Shown here: positions 33,356 to 41,128 of the stretch, one piece after another | How positions within the stretch are numbered: the stretch's first letter is position 1 | Layout of the letters: every line of letters starts with the position of its first letter | Notes under the pieces: model-generated | What the model was told of the DNA's origin: nothing | Seen by the model: the letters and a program-made list of their open reading frames with translations, nothing else | Database searches by the model: none | Made by a program: the position numbers and the translations under genes | Source: DATBFU01 sp035498405 | Lineage (GTDB): Bacteria > Acidobacteriota > Thermoanaerobaculia > UBA5066 > Gp7-AA6 | Length of the DNA stretch: 64,000 nt | Reading direction: 5' to 3' | Assembly (NCBI GenBank): GCA_035498405.1 | Contig: DATKAE010000047.1 | Span: forward strand, 186,001 to 250,000

Positions 33356-34644
33356 CGGCGACCCTCCCTCGGCGCGCGCCGTTTGCCGAGAAGGTGCAAC
33401 GGCGCACGCTGCCCAACGGCGCCGAGCTCTACGTCCTCGAAAACCACTTCAATCCGACCCTGGCGCTGTCCGGCTCGCTCGCGGCCGGGCATCTCTTCGC
33501 GCCCCCGGACCGCCGGATGGTCGCGGCGGTGACGGCGGGAGAGCTTCCGAAGGGAACCTCGCATCGCAGCAAGATTCAGATTGCCGAGGCGCTCGAGAGC
33601 CGCGCGGCCTCGCTGTCCTTCGCTTGCGATGCCTCCGACCCGGTCGGCCTGGACATCGGCGGATCCGCGCTCTCGCGCGACGCGGATCTGCTGCTCGACC
33701 TTCTGGCCGAGATATTGCGCGAGCCGGTCTTTCCGCAAGAGGAACTGGAGAAGGAAAAGAAGCGGCTGGTCGGGGCGATCCGCCAGCTGCAGGATCAGAC
33801 CTCCGCGCGCGCCTACGAGGCGGCCATGCGCCGGATTTACCCGAGGGAACACCCCTTTCACCGTCGGCCGGCAGAGGAGCGCATCGCGCTGGTCGAGTCG
33901 CTCACCCGCGAAGAGCTGTCCCGCTACTACCGGGAGCGGTACGGGGCCGCCACACTGCGCCTCGTGCTCGTGGGCGATGTCGACGCCGGCCGCGTCTTGG
34001 ACGGACTCGAACATCGCCTGGGATCCTGGGAGGCCGGTCCGGCCCTGGCGATCCCGTCGGTCGCCCGGCCCGAGGCTCGTCCGGCGCAGGAGATCGTGCG
34101 CATGGCCGACAAGGCGAGTGCGGACGTCGTCCTGGCGGAGCCTTCAAACTTGACGCGTACCGATCCCGACTACCTTCCCTGCGTCCTGGCCAACGCGGCG
34201 CTCGGTCAGTCGTCCCTGACGTCGCGTCTGGGTGTGCGCGTCCGGGACACCGAGGGACTCACGTACGGCATCCACTCGAGCTTCTCGGCCACCCACCTGC
34301 CGGGTCCCTTCGTCGTGACACTGACGGTGCGTCCGGAGAGCCGCGAGGCCGCGGTGGCCGCCACGCTCGACGAGATCCGACGGTTCCGGCGCGACGGGGT
34401 GACGAAGAAGGAGCTCGCCGACGAGAAGAGCTCGCGCGCCGGGAAGTTCAAGGTCGATCTCGCCTCCAACGGCGGCATCGCCAGCGCGATCGATTCGGCG
34501 GTCTACTACGGGCTCGGCGTCGAATACCTGGACCGGTTCCCCGCCCTGGTAGAGGCCGTTACGCGGGAGAGGGCCGACGCGGCCTTCTCCCAGAGGGTCG
34601 ATCCGGACCGCTTCACCATCGTCTCGGCGGGTACCTTTGCCTGA
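33352..34644 (+). CDS. M16-family peptidase-like protein, inactive partner
   Basis: A 430-residue protein with the M16 fold but without HxxEH; the matching stretch reads TAGELPKGT. The C-terminal half keeps the Arg/Tyr substrate-binding pattern (LTYGIHSSFSATHLPGPF), which completes the active site of the partner subunit in M16 heterodimers. The ATG overlaps the catalytic subunit's stop as ATGA, so equal amounts are expected. No signal peptide is visible. Confidence 0.92.
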   Translation: MTATLPRRAPFAEKVQRRTLPNGAELYVLENHFNPTLALSGSLAAGHLFAPPDRRMVAAVTAGELPKGTSHRSKIQIAEALESRAASLSFACDASDPVGLDIGGSALSRDADLLLDLLAEILREPVFPQEELEKEKKRLVGAIRQLQDQTSARAYEAAMRRIYPREHPFHRRPAEERIALVESLTREELSRYYRERYGAATLRLVLVGDVDAGRVLDGLEHRLGSWEAGPALAIPSVARPEARPAQEIVRMADKASADVVLAEPSNLTRTDPDYLPCVLANAALGQSSLTSRLGVRVRDTEGLTYGIHSSFSATHLPGPFVVTLTVRPESREAAVAATLDEIRRFRRDGVTKKELADEKSSRAGKFKVDLASNGGIASAIDSAVYYGLGVEYLDRFPALVEAVTRERADAAFSQRVDPDRFTIVSAGTFA

Positions 34645-34685
34645 TGGAGTTGTGAAACAATGACGCCCAAGGCAAGGAGGATCTG

Positions 34686-35054
34686 ATTCCGAGACATCCG
34701 CAGTACCGCAAGCCGGTCCGGCGACGACCGGGCGAGGCTCCGCCGACACACCGTGTCTCGCTCTATTCGGAGGCTCCGCTTCGGGAGGGACCGGCCCCGG
34801 ACGGACGAGTGTATTTTCGGGCTCGGCTCGACTCGGAGCCCGCCCCGGAGTGGATGCGGGCGTATCGCGCGGGGCTTCTGGGGCTGACGCCGGAGGACCG
34901 CGACGCCGTGCTGCGCTTCGAGTTTCAGGGCGACAGCGTCCGCTTCGCGGCGCAGGATGCCGAGGTGGGCCGGCTGCGGCGTGTCCTCGAGCGCCGCATC
35001 GAAGCCGTCAACACGATCCTCTCGGGTGGGCGAGGGCCCGCCTCCGGGGGCTAG
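34686..35054 (+). CDS. small unknown protein, probably with an ATT start
   Basis: The frame is open from 34656 to the TAG at 35052-35054, but the only ATG/GTG/TTG in it is a GTG at 34809, which would lose the first third of the open frame. A strong AAGGAGG site at 34674-34680 lies 5 nt before an ATT at 34686, giving 122 residues; a CTG at 34683 is closer. The protein starts with a basic region (RHPQYRKPVRRRPGE) and continues with RVYFRARLDSEPAPEW and a C-terminal helix LRRVLERRIEAVNTIL. A mini-frame of eight codons (34660-34686) ends at the ATT. Confidence 0.5.
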   Translation: MPRHPQYRKPVRRRPGEAPPTHRVSLYSEAPLREGPAPDGRVYFRARLDSEPAPEWMRAYRAGLLGLTPEDRDAVLRFEFQGDSVRFAAQDAEVGRLRRVLERRIEAVNTILSGGRGPASGG

Positions 35055-35152
35055 CAGGCTGCTGAAAAATTGATGCGGGCGTTGCGTCCGGGGCTGTCGG
35101 CGCGCACCCCCTTCGGAGCGGTCGCACTCTTCGGAGCCGGGACCTCGATCCT

Positions 35153-36025
35153 CTACTTCGGGACCGCGCGCGGTCCGCTGGGCCTCGGTCCTTCCGGCTC
35201 TTCCCACCGCAGCTTGCGGTAGTCGAGATCCTCGAGCTCGCGGGCATGGAATTTCACGACCTCGAAGTAGGGGGAGAGGTCGAAGTCTCTCGGGACACAG
35301 AGGGTCGGGTGGCGGGCCTTCAGCAGGCCGCTGTAGGCCCGTCGGGTCGGGCGGCCGAGGATTCGCTGGCGGACTCGCGACCCGACGGTTCGGGGCCGCT
35401 CGCGCGACAGCATCGGCAGGACCGGAAAACGAACCCTCGCAAAGGCTTCGGCCAAGAGCGTCGAGCAGATGGTCTCGGTCGCCACACCGCTGCCGAAGTG
35501 CAGGGCGTCATCCCGCAGCGGCGGCGGGATCAAGTGGAACGGAAGCAAGTACCGAGTCAGATCGAGGAAGTTGCGGCGGTCGTAGGTGTGGCCGATCCGC
35601 GAAAGGACGTAGTCGATGACGAGCTCGCGGTCTGCCGGCGTCAAGCCGATGGGCCGGCAGATGCGGACGTTGAAATCGGCGTACTTGATCACCGGCGAGA
35701 CGATGACTCCCTTATCGACGAGCGCTTCGACGAGCAGGAAGCGCGACTCCCGGCCGAAGCGGCGCAGGGTCTCGCGGCGCGTGGCCTCGCCCCGGCGCAG
35801 CAGCGCGTCGCCGACGAACAGGGCGCTGTGGGACCACGAGGACTGCGTGAGGTACTTGACGGCCTCGGAGACGCGCTGGTCCCCGTCGACCAAGAGCACG
35901 TCCCCCGGTTCGATGCGGGCCTTCAGCTTCTGTGGGTCGTTGGGCACGAAGCGCCGGTAGTGACGCCTCGGTCGGGTGACCTGATCGAGGAACCAGTCGG
36001 CGAGCCAGCGGCGCGGCGAGCGCAT
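35153..36025 (-). CDS. YiiX/YebB-like permuted NlpC/P60 protein
   Basis: A 290-residue protein with the permuted papain-like pattern. The His side is an N-terminal strand set, IEPGDVLLVDGDQRVSEAVKYLTQ, followed by SSWSHSALFVGD. The catalytic Cys is later in TETICSTLLAEAF. Such proteins cleave amides in lipids, peptides or cell-wall peptides. There is no signal peptide, and the first 40 residues are basic (RRWLADWFLDQVTRPRRHYRRF). The last 15 residues are Pro-rich and of low complexity. Confidence 0.82.
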   Translation of the reverse strand: MRSPRRWLADWFLDQVTRPRRHYRRFVPNDPQKLKARIEPGDVLLVDGDQRVSEAVKYLTQSSWSHSALFVGDALLRRGEATRRETLRRFGRESRFLLVEALVDKGVIVSPVIKYADFNVRICRPIGLTPADRELVIDYVLSRIGHTYDRRNFLDLTRYLLPFHLIPPPLRDDALHFGSGVATETICSTLLAEAFARVRFPVLPMLSRERPRTVGSRVRQRILGRPTRRAYSGLLKARHPTLCVPRDFDLSPYFEVVKFHARELEDLDYRKLRWEEPEGPRPSGPRAVPK

Positions 36026-36121
36026 CGGAAGAGCCCTATCCGGGGTCTTGGGTGCCGTCCGCGGGGGTTTGTCGTGGCCGCGTTTCCGTAGTGGACCTCG
36101 AACCGAATGAAGACCCGTCCG

Positions 36122-36529
36122 TCACTCGTCGGGAAGCTCCGGCTCCTCGGGGATCTCGCGTTTGGTACCCGGAGCGAGCAGATCCATGACGAGATCGGGA
36201 AGGGTTTCGGAGAACTGGCTGCGCGGCAGAACGCGGGTCACGCCGGCCGACTCGGCGTCGCTGGCGAGCTGCCGGTCGACGTGCGAGAGGAAGCCGACGA
36301 TCGGCAGGTCCCGGGTGTCCGCTTCCTTGCGCAGCTTCCGCACGGCCTCGAGCGTTTCGCCATTGGACGTCAGTTCCAGAAGCAACGCGGCGGCGTCTCC
36401 CTCCTTCAGGGCGCGAGGAAGCTCGCGCACGTCGGTGAATCGGACGGGGACGTTCAGGTGTCGGGCCGTCGCTTCGATCTTCGAGCGGAAGAAGAGATCT
36501 TCCACGCAGGCCACGATCGTCTTGCTCAT
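36122..36529 (-). CDS. degenerate response-regulator receiver protein
   Basis: A 135-residue protein with the alternating beta/alpha pattern of a receiver domain (VACVEDLFFRSKIEATAR, then AALLLELTSNGETLEAVRKLR, then LPIVGFLSHVD). The usual phospho-acceptor Asp at the end of strand 3 is missing, where the sequence reads LLLELT, so it probably is not phosphorylated in the normal way. A TACAAT box 11 nt before the ATG suggests a very short leader. The acidic tail EIPEEPELPDE closes it. Confidence 0.72.
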   Translation of the reverse strand: MSKTIVACVEDLFFRSKIEATARHLNVPVRFTDVRELPRALKEGDAAALLLELTSNGETLEAVRKLRKEADTRDLPIVGFLSHVDRQLASDAESAGVTRVLPRSQFSETLPDLVMDLLAPGTKREIPEEPELPDE

Positions 36530-36562
36530 GGGTGCAGGGGATTGTATTACGCCGTCCGCGTC

Positions 36563-36642
36563 CTAGTGCCGTTCCAACCGAGCACGTGGGTGTTGTGCAT
36601 CCTGCAACCAGTCCGTGTCATATCAAGTTGGAGCGGCACTAG
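36563..36642. repeat. 80-bp CTAG-flanked inverted-repeat element (MITE-like)
   Basis: The ends are CTAGTGCCGTTCCAAC (36563-36578) and GTTGGAGCGGCACTAG (36627-36642), reverse complements except for one G-T wobble, with 48 bp between them. The right arm contains the stop codon of the M20 peptidase gene. It fits a small non-autonomous element or a repeat hairpin. Confidence 0.6.
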
Positions 36643-38009
36643 GGCATCGCGGCGACCCGGCGGAAATAGTCGGCGAATGCCGCCATTCCGCCCTCGGCCT
36701 GCGACCAGTCGAAGTTCTCATTGGGCGCGTGGTAGCCGTGCTCGGGCAACGAGAGTCCGAGAAAGAAGATCGGCGCGCGAAACACCTTCTCCATGGACAG
36801 CACGGCGCCGATCGAGCCTCCCTCGCGGACGAAGACCGGTTCCTTGCCAAAGGCGAACCGCATCGCGCCGCGGATGGCATCGGCGTGCGGTCCGGTGGTC
36901 TTCCCCTCGTAGGCCGGCAGGGCGTGCTCGGCCGAGACCTTGACGTCCGGGTTCTTCGAACGGACGAAATCGGTGACCAGCCGCACGATCTTCTTCGGGT
37001 TCATGTTCGGGACGAGCCGGCACGAGACGATCGCCGTCGCCTTGGGAGGGATGATCGTCTTCACGCCCGGGCCCTGGTAACCGCCCGCGATGCCGTGCAG
37101 CTCGAAGGTCGGCATCATCCAGATTCGTTTCATCACTTCCAGGGGATCCTCGACCCGAAGCTTCTTATACAGGTGGTCCTTCTTGAAGCCCTTGACGGTG
37201 AAGCCGCAGTTCTTCAGGTCCTCGATGTCCTTCTTGGTGGGAGGCTCGACTTCGGCGTAGAAGCCGGGGATCTTCACGCGCCCGGACTTGCCGTCGACGC
37301 ACTCGGAGATCAACTGGCACATCTCGGCCACGGGGTTGCGCGCGGCACCGCCGGCCGTCCCGGAATGCTGATCGGTCTGTCCGGTCTGCAGCTCGAACCG
37401 AAATCCCTGCAGGCCGCGCAGCCCCGCCGGTTGCGCCGGCCGGGAGCGGGAGACCCAGACGGTGTCGGAGACGACGACCGAGTCGGTGGCGAAGCTCTTC
37501 GCCTGCTCTCGAATCGTGGTCTCGAAGTGCGGCGAGCCGATCTCCTCCTCGAACTCCCAGAGGAAGTGAATGTTGGCCGGCACGCCGTTTTCCCAGGCGT
37601 ATCGCGCGCCGAAGAGAGCCGTGATGGCGGGACCCTTGTCGTCCGTGGTGCCGCGCGCGAAGTACCGGTCCCCGATCTTGACGAAGTCGAAGGGCGGCGT
37701 CTTCCAGTCGTCTCCCTCGGCCGGCTGCACGTCGAGATGGTTGTAGACCGTCACCGTCGGAAGCCCTTCCCCTCGGTCGAAGCGGCCGTGCACGATCGGA
37801 TGGCCAGCCGTCTCATGAAGCGTCGCCTTCGCGCCGAAGGACTCGAGGAGCGAAACGGCGTAGTCGGCACCCCGGCGGACCTCAGCCTTGCGTTCGGGCT
37901 CGACGGATACCGTCGGGATCTCGACGAGCTTCTCGAGCACCTGTTCGAACTCGGCGCGCCGGTCGGCCGCGTACTTCCCGAGACTCTCCTTGGAAAACAC
38001 CTCGGCCAT
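36639..38009 (-). CDS. M20-family metallodipeptidase
   Basis: A 456-residue cytoplasmic peptidase of the M20 dipeptidase group. Zinc-binding and catalytic residues are in NHLDVQP, RGTTDDKGP and WEFEEEIGSPH, with a later QHSGTAGGAARNP and the C-terminal GYHAPNEN. It should cleave dipeptides or related small amides. The stop codon TAG at 36639-36641 lies inside the right arm of the inverted-repeat element at 36563-36642, so the C-terminus may have been changed by that insertion. The ATG has a GGAGG site. Confidence 0.92.
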   Translation of the reverse strand: MAEVFSKESLGKYAADRRAEFEQVLEKLVEIPTVSVEPERKAEVRRGADYAVSLLESFGAKATLHETAGHPIVHGRFDRGEGLPTVTVYNHLDVQPAEGDDWKTPPFDFVKIGDRYFARGTTDDKGPAITALFGARYAWENGVPANIHFLWEFEEEIGSPHFETTIREQAKSFATDSVVVSDTVWVSRSRPAQPAGLRGLQGFRFELQTGQTDQHSGTAGGAARNPVAEMCQLISECVDGKSGRVKIPGFYAEVEPPTKKDIEDLKNCGFTVKGFKKDHLYKKLRVEDPLEVMKRIWMMPTFELHGIAGGYQGPGVKTIIPPKATAIVSCRLVPNMNPKKIVRLVTDFVRSKNPDVKVSAEHALPAYEGKTTGPHADAIRGAMRFAFGKEPVFVREGGSIGAVLSMEKVFRAPIFFLGLSLPEHGYHAPNENFDWSQAEGGMAAFADYFRRVAAMP

Positions 38010-38028
38010 GGGCTCTGCCTCCCCTCTC

Positions 38029-38604
38029 CTATTTCTTCTTCGGGACGCGCGCGGCTCGCTTCGCGGCCGCCCCCTTCTTGGCGGGCGCCGGCTTTCGCTT
38101 CTTGCCGGAAGCCTTCGGCGAGGCGGCGGGTTTCTTCGCCTTGGGCGCGGGGGCGGGCTTTCCGGCCGGCGGCACTCCGGCCTTGGCGCTCTTGGCGCGG
38201 GCGAGCTTGCGAGCCTCCGCGGCGGCCTCCTTCTTCTGGCGCGCCTTCTCGGCCGCGTCCTTCTCGATCTGGGCGAGCTTTCCGGAAAGCTCCTGCTCGG
38301 TCACGAAGATCGCCTGGGGCAGCCGCTTCTTGACCAGATCCACCCGGTCCTCGGGAACGCGGATCAGATACAGCGGCGTCTCCCGCGTTTCCTTGGCCTT
38401 GGCGAGGTAGTCGGCGGTTTCCAGACAGTGGGACGGGGCGAGCGAGAAGTCGATGGCGATCGCCGAGGGCTTCTCCTTCTTGGCGACTTCGTGGAACCCC
38501 GGCCAGCGCGGCTCCGAAGCGACGATGTGGGCTCCCGAGCGGGAAAGCTTCTGAATGCGGCCGCCGCGCTCGGGGGTGTCGAAATGCAGGTAGAGGATGC
38601 TCAT
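38029..38604 (-). CDS. receiver-like domain with a histone H1-like basic tail
   Basis: A 191-residue protein. Residues 1-105 look like a receiver-type alpha/beta domain (SILYLHFDTPERGGRIQKL, AIAIDFSLAPSHCLETADYL, PLYLIRVPEDRVDLVKKRL) with an Asp at the strand-3 end. Residues about 106-191 are rich in Lys, Ala and Pro with repeated KKPA, PKA and AAAK groups, like histone H1 and bacterial histone-like tails. The tail should bind DNA or RNA. A TATAGT box lies 11 nt before the ATG. It sits 19 bp before the M20 gene. Confidence 0.72.
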   Translation of the reverse strand: MSILYLHFDTPERGGRIQKLSRSGAHIVASEPRWPGFHEVAKKEKPSAIAIDFSLAPSHCLETADYLAKAKETRETPLYLIRVPEDRVDLVKKRLPQAIFVTEQELSGKLAQIEKDAAEKARQKKEAAAEARKLARAKSAKAGVPPAGKPAPAPKAKKPAASPKASGKKRKPAPAKKGAAAKRAARVPKKK

Positions 38605-38652
38605 GGCGAAGGCGGACTATAGCAAGTCGAACCTCGCTCGCCGCCGGGCAGC

Positions 38653-40212
38653 CTACGCGCGAGGGCTTTCCTCCCGGTAGTGGCAGCCGCGCGAGACGTG
38701 GTTGTCCGAAGCGGCGCGATGGATCGCGAGCGCCGTCTGCACGCCGTTGCGCAGTCCCAGCAGCCCATCGGACATCGTCCCGCGGCGGTAGAAGTCCTCG
38801 ATCTCGACGCGCAGCTCCGAGAGGATCCTCCCCGCTCGCCCGAGCCGCTTCTCGGAGCGGAGCAGACCGACGTAGTTCCACATGGTGTGTCGGATGACCA
38901 TTCCGTCCTGGGCGATCAGGGCGGGGTCGACCGGTTCGTGCTCGGGCAGCCAGGGGGGCACACTCGGCGGCTCCGGCCCCTGCCGCGACTCCTTCGCCGC
39001 GTCCTGGCCGGCCCTCCAACCCCACAGGAGCCCTTCGAGGAGCGAGGTCGAGGCCAGGCGGTTTGCCCCGTGAACGCCGGTGCAGGAAACCTCTCCGGCG
39101 GCTCTGAGGCGAGCCAGGGTCGTCCGGCCATCGGCGTCCGCGGCCACGCCTCCGCAGGAGTAATGGGCCGCCGGAACCACGGGCACCGGTCCGGCCGTCA
39201 GGTCGAAGCCCTGCTGGAGGCAGCGGCGCACGATGCCGGGAAAGCGGCTCCGGATCCAGTCCGCGGGCTTGAACGAGATGTCGAGCAGGACGTGGGTTTC
39301 CTCCTGCTCGAGCATCCGCTGATGGATGGCGCGCGCGACCACGTCGCGGGGAGCGAGCTCGCCGGCCGGATGCACGTCGCGCAGAAACGGCCGGCCCGCG
39401 GAGTCCAGGATGCGGGCCCCTTCGCCCCGCAGCGCCTCCGAGAGCAGAAGCCGCCCCTGGGGGGCGTAGAGCGCCGTCGGGTGAAACTGAATGTACTCGA
39501 GGTTCAGGAGCCGCGCCCCGGCGCGGCGGGCCATGGCGATGCCGTCGCCGCGCGCTCCCTCGGGATTCGTGGTGTGCAAGTAGACGCGGCCGAGGCCGCC
39601 CGTCGCCAGAATCGTCTCTCGCGAGAGCTGCGGCACGACGTCGCCGCTCTTCCGGTCGAGCAAATAGGCGCCGATCACGGTCGGCGCGCGATAACGGTCG
39701 CTGTCGACGACCGAGTCGTGAGAGAGGGTCAAGAGGTCGACCGCCGTCGTCCCGGTTCGCCAGACGATGCGCGCGTCCTTTCGGCACGCCGCGACCAGCG
39801 CCTGCTCGATGGGAATCCCGGTTTCGTCCTTGACGTGCAGGACGCGCGGGATCGAATGCCCTCCTTCGAGAGTCCAGTGGAAGCCCGACCCCTCCCGATC
39901 GAACGGCACGGCGAGCTCGTCGACGAGAAGACTCTCAACGAGGTCCGGACCCTCTCGGGCCAGAAGCATCACCGCTTCCGGGGAGCAAAGGCCGTTGCCC
40001 GCCTTGTGGATGTCCTCGGCGAGGCTCTCGGGCGTGTCTCCCGGCGGACGCCCCACGATCCCTCCCTGCGCGAAGAAGGTATTCGAGCTCTCCGGGTCGT
40101 CCGAGCGCGTGACGAGGGTGACCTGGGCTCCGGCGCGCGCCGCGGCGAGGGCGGCCGTGCATCCCGCCACACCCGTGCCGAGGATCAGGACGTCGGTGAC
40201 GTCGGAGCTCAT
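38653..40212 (-). CDS. nadB: L-aspartate oxidase
   Basis: NadB oxidises L-aspartate to iminoaspartate with FAD, the first step of de novo NAD synthesis. The 519-residue protein has the FAD motif LILGTGVAGCTAA at the N-terminus, SSNTFFAQGG, the active-site-containing EYIQFHPTALY, APRDVVARAI, and GEVSCTGVHGANRLASTSLLEGL. The ATG overlaps the nadC stop as ATGA. The very long frame that continues beyond 40212 overlaps nadC and is not real. Confidence 0.96.
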   Translation of the reverse strand: MSSDVTDVLILGTGVAGCTAALAAARAGAQVTLVTRSDDPESSNTFFAQGGIVGRPPGDTPESLAEDIHKAGNGLCSPEAVMLLAREGPDLVESLLVDELAVPFDREGSGFHWTLEGGHSIPRVLHVKDETGIPIEQALVAACRKDARIVWRTGTTAVDLLTLSHDSVVDSDRYRAPTVIGAYLLDRKSGDVVPQLSRETILATGGLGRVYLHTTNPEGARGDGIAMARRAGARLLNLEYIQFHPTALYAPQGRLLLSEALRGEGARILDSAGRPFLRDVHPAGELAPRDVVARAIHQRMLEQEETHVLLDISFKPADWIRSRFPGIVRRCLQQGFDLTAGPVPVVPAAHYSCGGVAADADGRTTLARLRAAGEVSCTGVHGANRLASTSLLEGLLWGWRAGQDAAKESRQGPEPPSVPPWLPEHEPVDPALIAQDGMVIRHTMWNYVGLLRSEKRLGRAGRILSELRVEIEDFYRRGTMSDGLLGLRNGVQTALAIHRAASDNHVSRGCHYREESPRA

Positions 40213-41066
40213 GCCAGGCTCTCCAGATCGAGCGCGATGTCGGCGGCCACGACCGAGTGCGTCAACGCCCCGACCGAGATGCAGTCGGCCCCGGCCTCCG
40301 CGTAGGCCCGGACGCGCTCGAGCGTCATGTTGCCCGAGGCCTCGATGACGGGGCGCCGAGGCGACTCTCGCGCGAGGGCAGACCATCGCCGGACCGTTTC
40401 CGGGGTCTGGTTGTCGATCAGCACGACGTCGGCCCCGGACTCGAGCGCCTCGCGCAGCTCCTGCTCGGTCTCGACTTCGACCTCGACCTTCATTTCTGGG
40501 GGGGCCTTGCGCCGAGCCTTGACGACCGCGGCCCCGGCCCCGCCGGCCAGGCGCCGGTGGTTGTCCTTGATCAGTACCTGATCGTAGAGCCCGGCGCGGT
40601 GGTTCGATCCGCCGCCGTCGACGACGGCCATCCGGTCGAACGCGCGAAGCCCCGGGGCCGTCTTGCGGGTGTCGAGGATCCGGCATCCCGTTCCGGCGAC
40701 GGCATCCACGTAGCGGCGCGTCATCGTGGCGATACCGCACATGCGCTGGAGCAGGTTCAGGGCGACCCGCTCCGCCGTCAGCAAGGCGCGGGCTCTTCCC
40801 TCGAGTTCCGCGAGAGCCGTCCCCGGAGGAGCGGGGGAGCCCGCGGCCGCCTCGTCGCGCCAGGAGAGTCGGGCGTCGAGCAGCTCGAAGGTTCGCCGCG
40901 CCACGGGCAGGCCCGACACGATGCACGCGGATCGGGCGAGGAGTCGGCCGGCGGCGCGCGCGTCTTCCGGGACCGTCCACTCGGTGGTCACGTCGCCCCG
41001 GCCCACGTCTTCGGCGAGCAGCTCCCGGAGCCTGCCGTCGAGGGCCTCACCCTGCAGGGGAACCAT
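40209..41066 (-). CDS. nadC: nicotinate-nucleotide diphosphorylase (quinolinate phosphoribosyltransferase)
   Basis: NadC makes nicotinate mononucleotide from quinolinate and PRPP. The 285-residue protein has the N-terminal EDVGRGDVTTE, the central LNLLQRMCGIATMT, LDTRKTAPGLRAFDRMAV, and KVEVEVETEQE and ASGNMTLERVRAYAEAGAD in the barrel. It lies upstream of nadB in a coupled two-gene operon. nadA is separate, 4 kb away. Confidence 0.97.
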   Translation of the reverse strand: MVPLQGEALDGRLRELLAEDVGRGDVTTEWTVPEDARAAGRLLARSACIVSGLPVARRTFELLDARLSWRDEAAAGSPAPPGTALAELEGRARALLTAERVALNLLQRMCGIATMTRRYVDAVAGTGCRILDTRKTAPGLRAFDRMAVVDGGGSNHRAGLYDQVLIKDNHRRLAGGAGAAVVKARRKAPPEMKVEVEVETEQELREALESGADVVLIDNQTPETVRRWSALARESPRRPVIEASGNMTLERVRAYAEAGADCISVGALTHSVVAADIALDLESLA

Positions 41067-41128
41067 GCGGCGGGGAGGATAACCCGGACGAGCGGGTCTA
41101 AGATCGGCGGGTTTGTGGCGAGGTCCCG

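Noticed and set aside
38653..40980. A 775-residue reading of nadB
   Set aside because: The extension overlaps nadC in another frame; FAD motif and family length begin at 40212.
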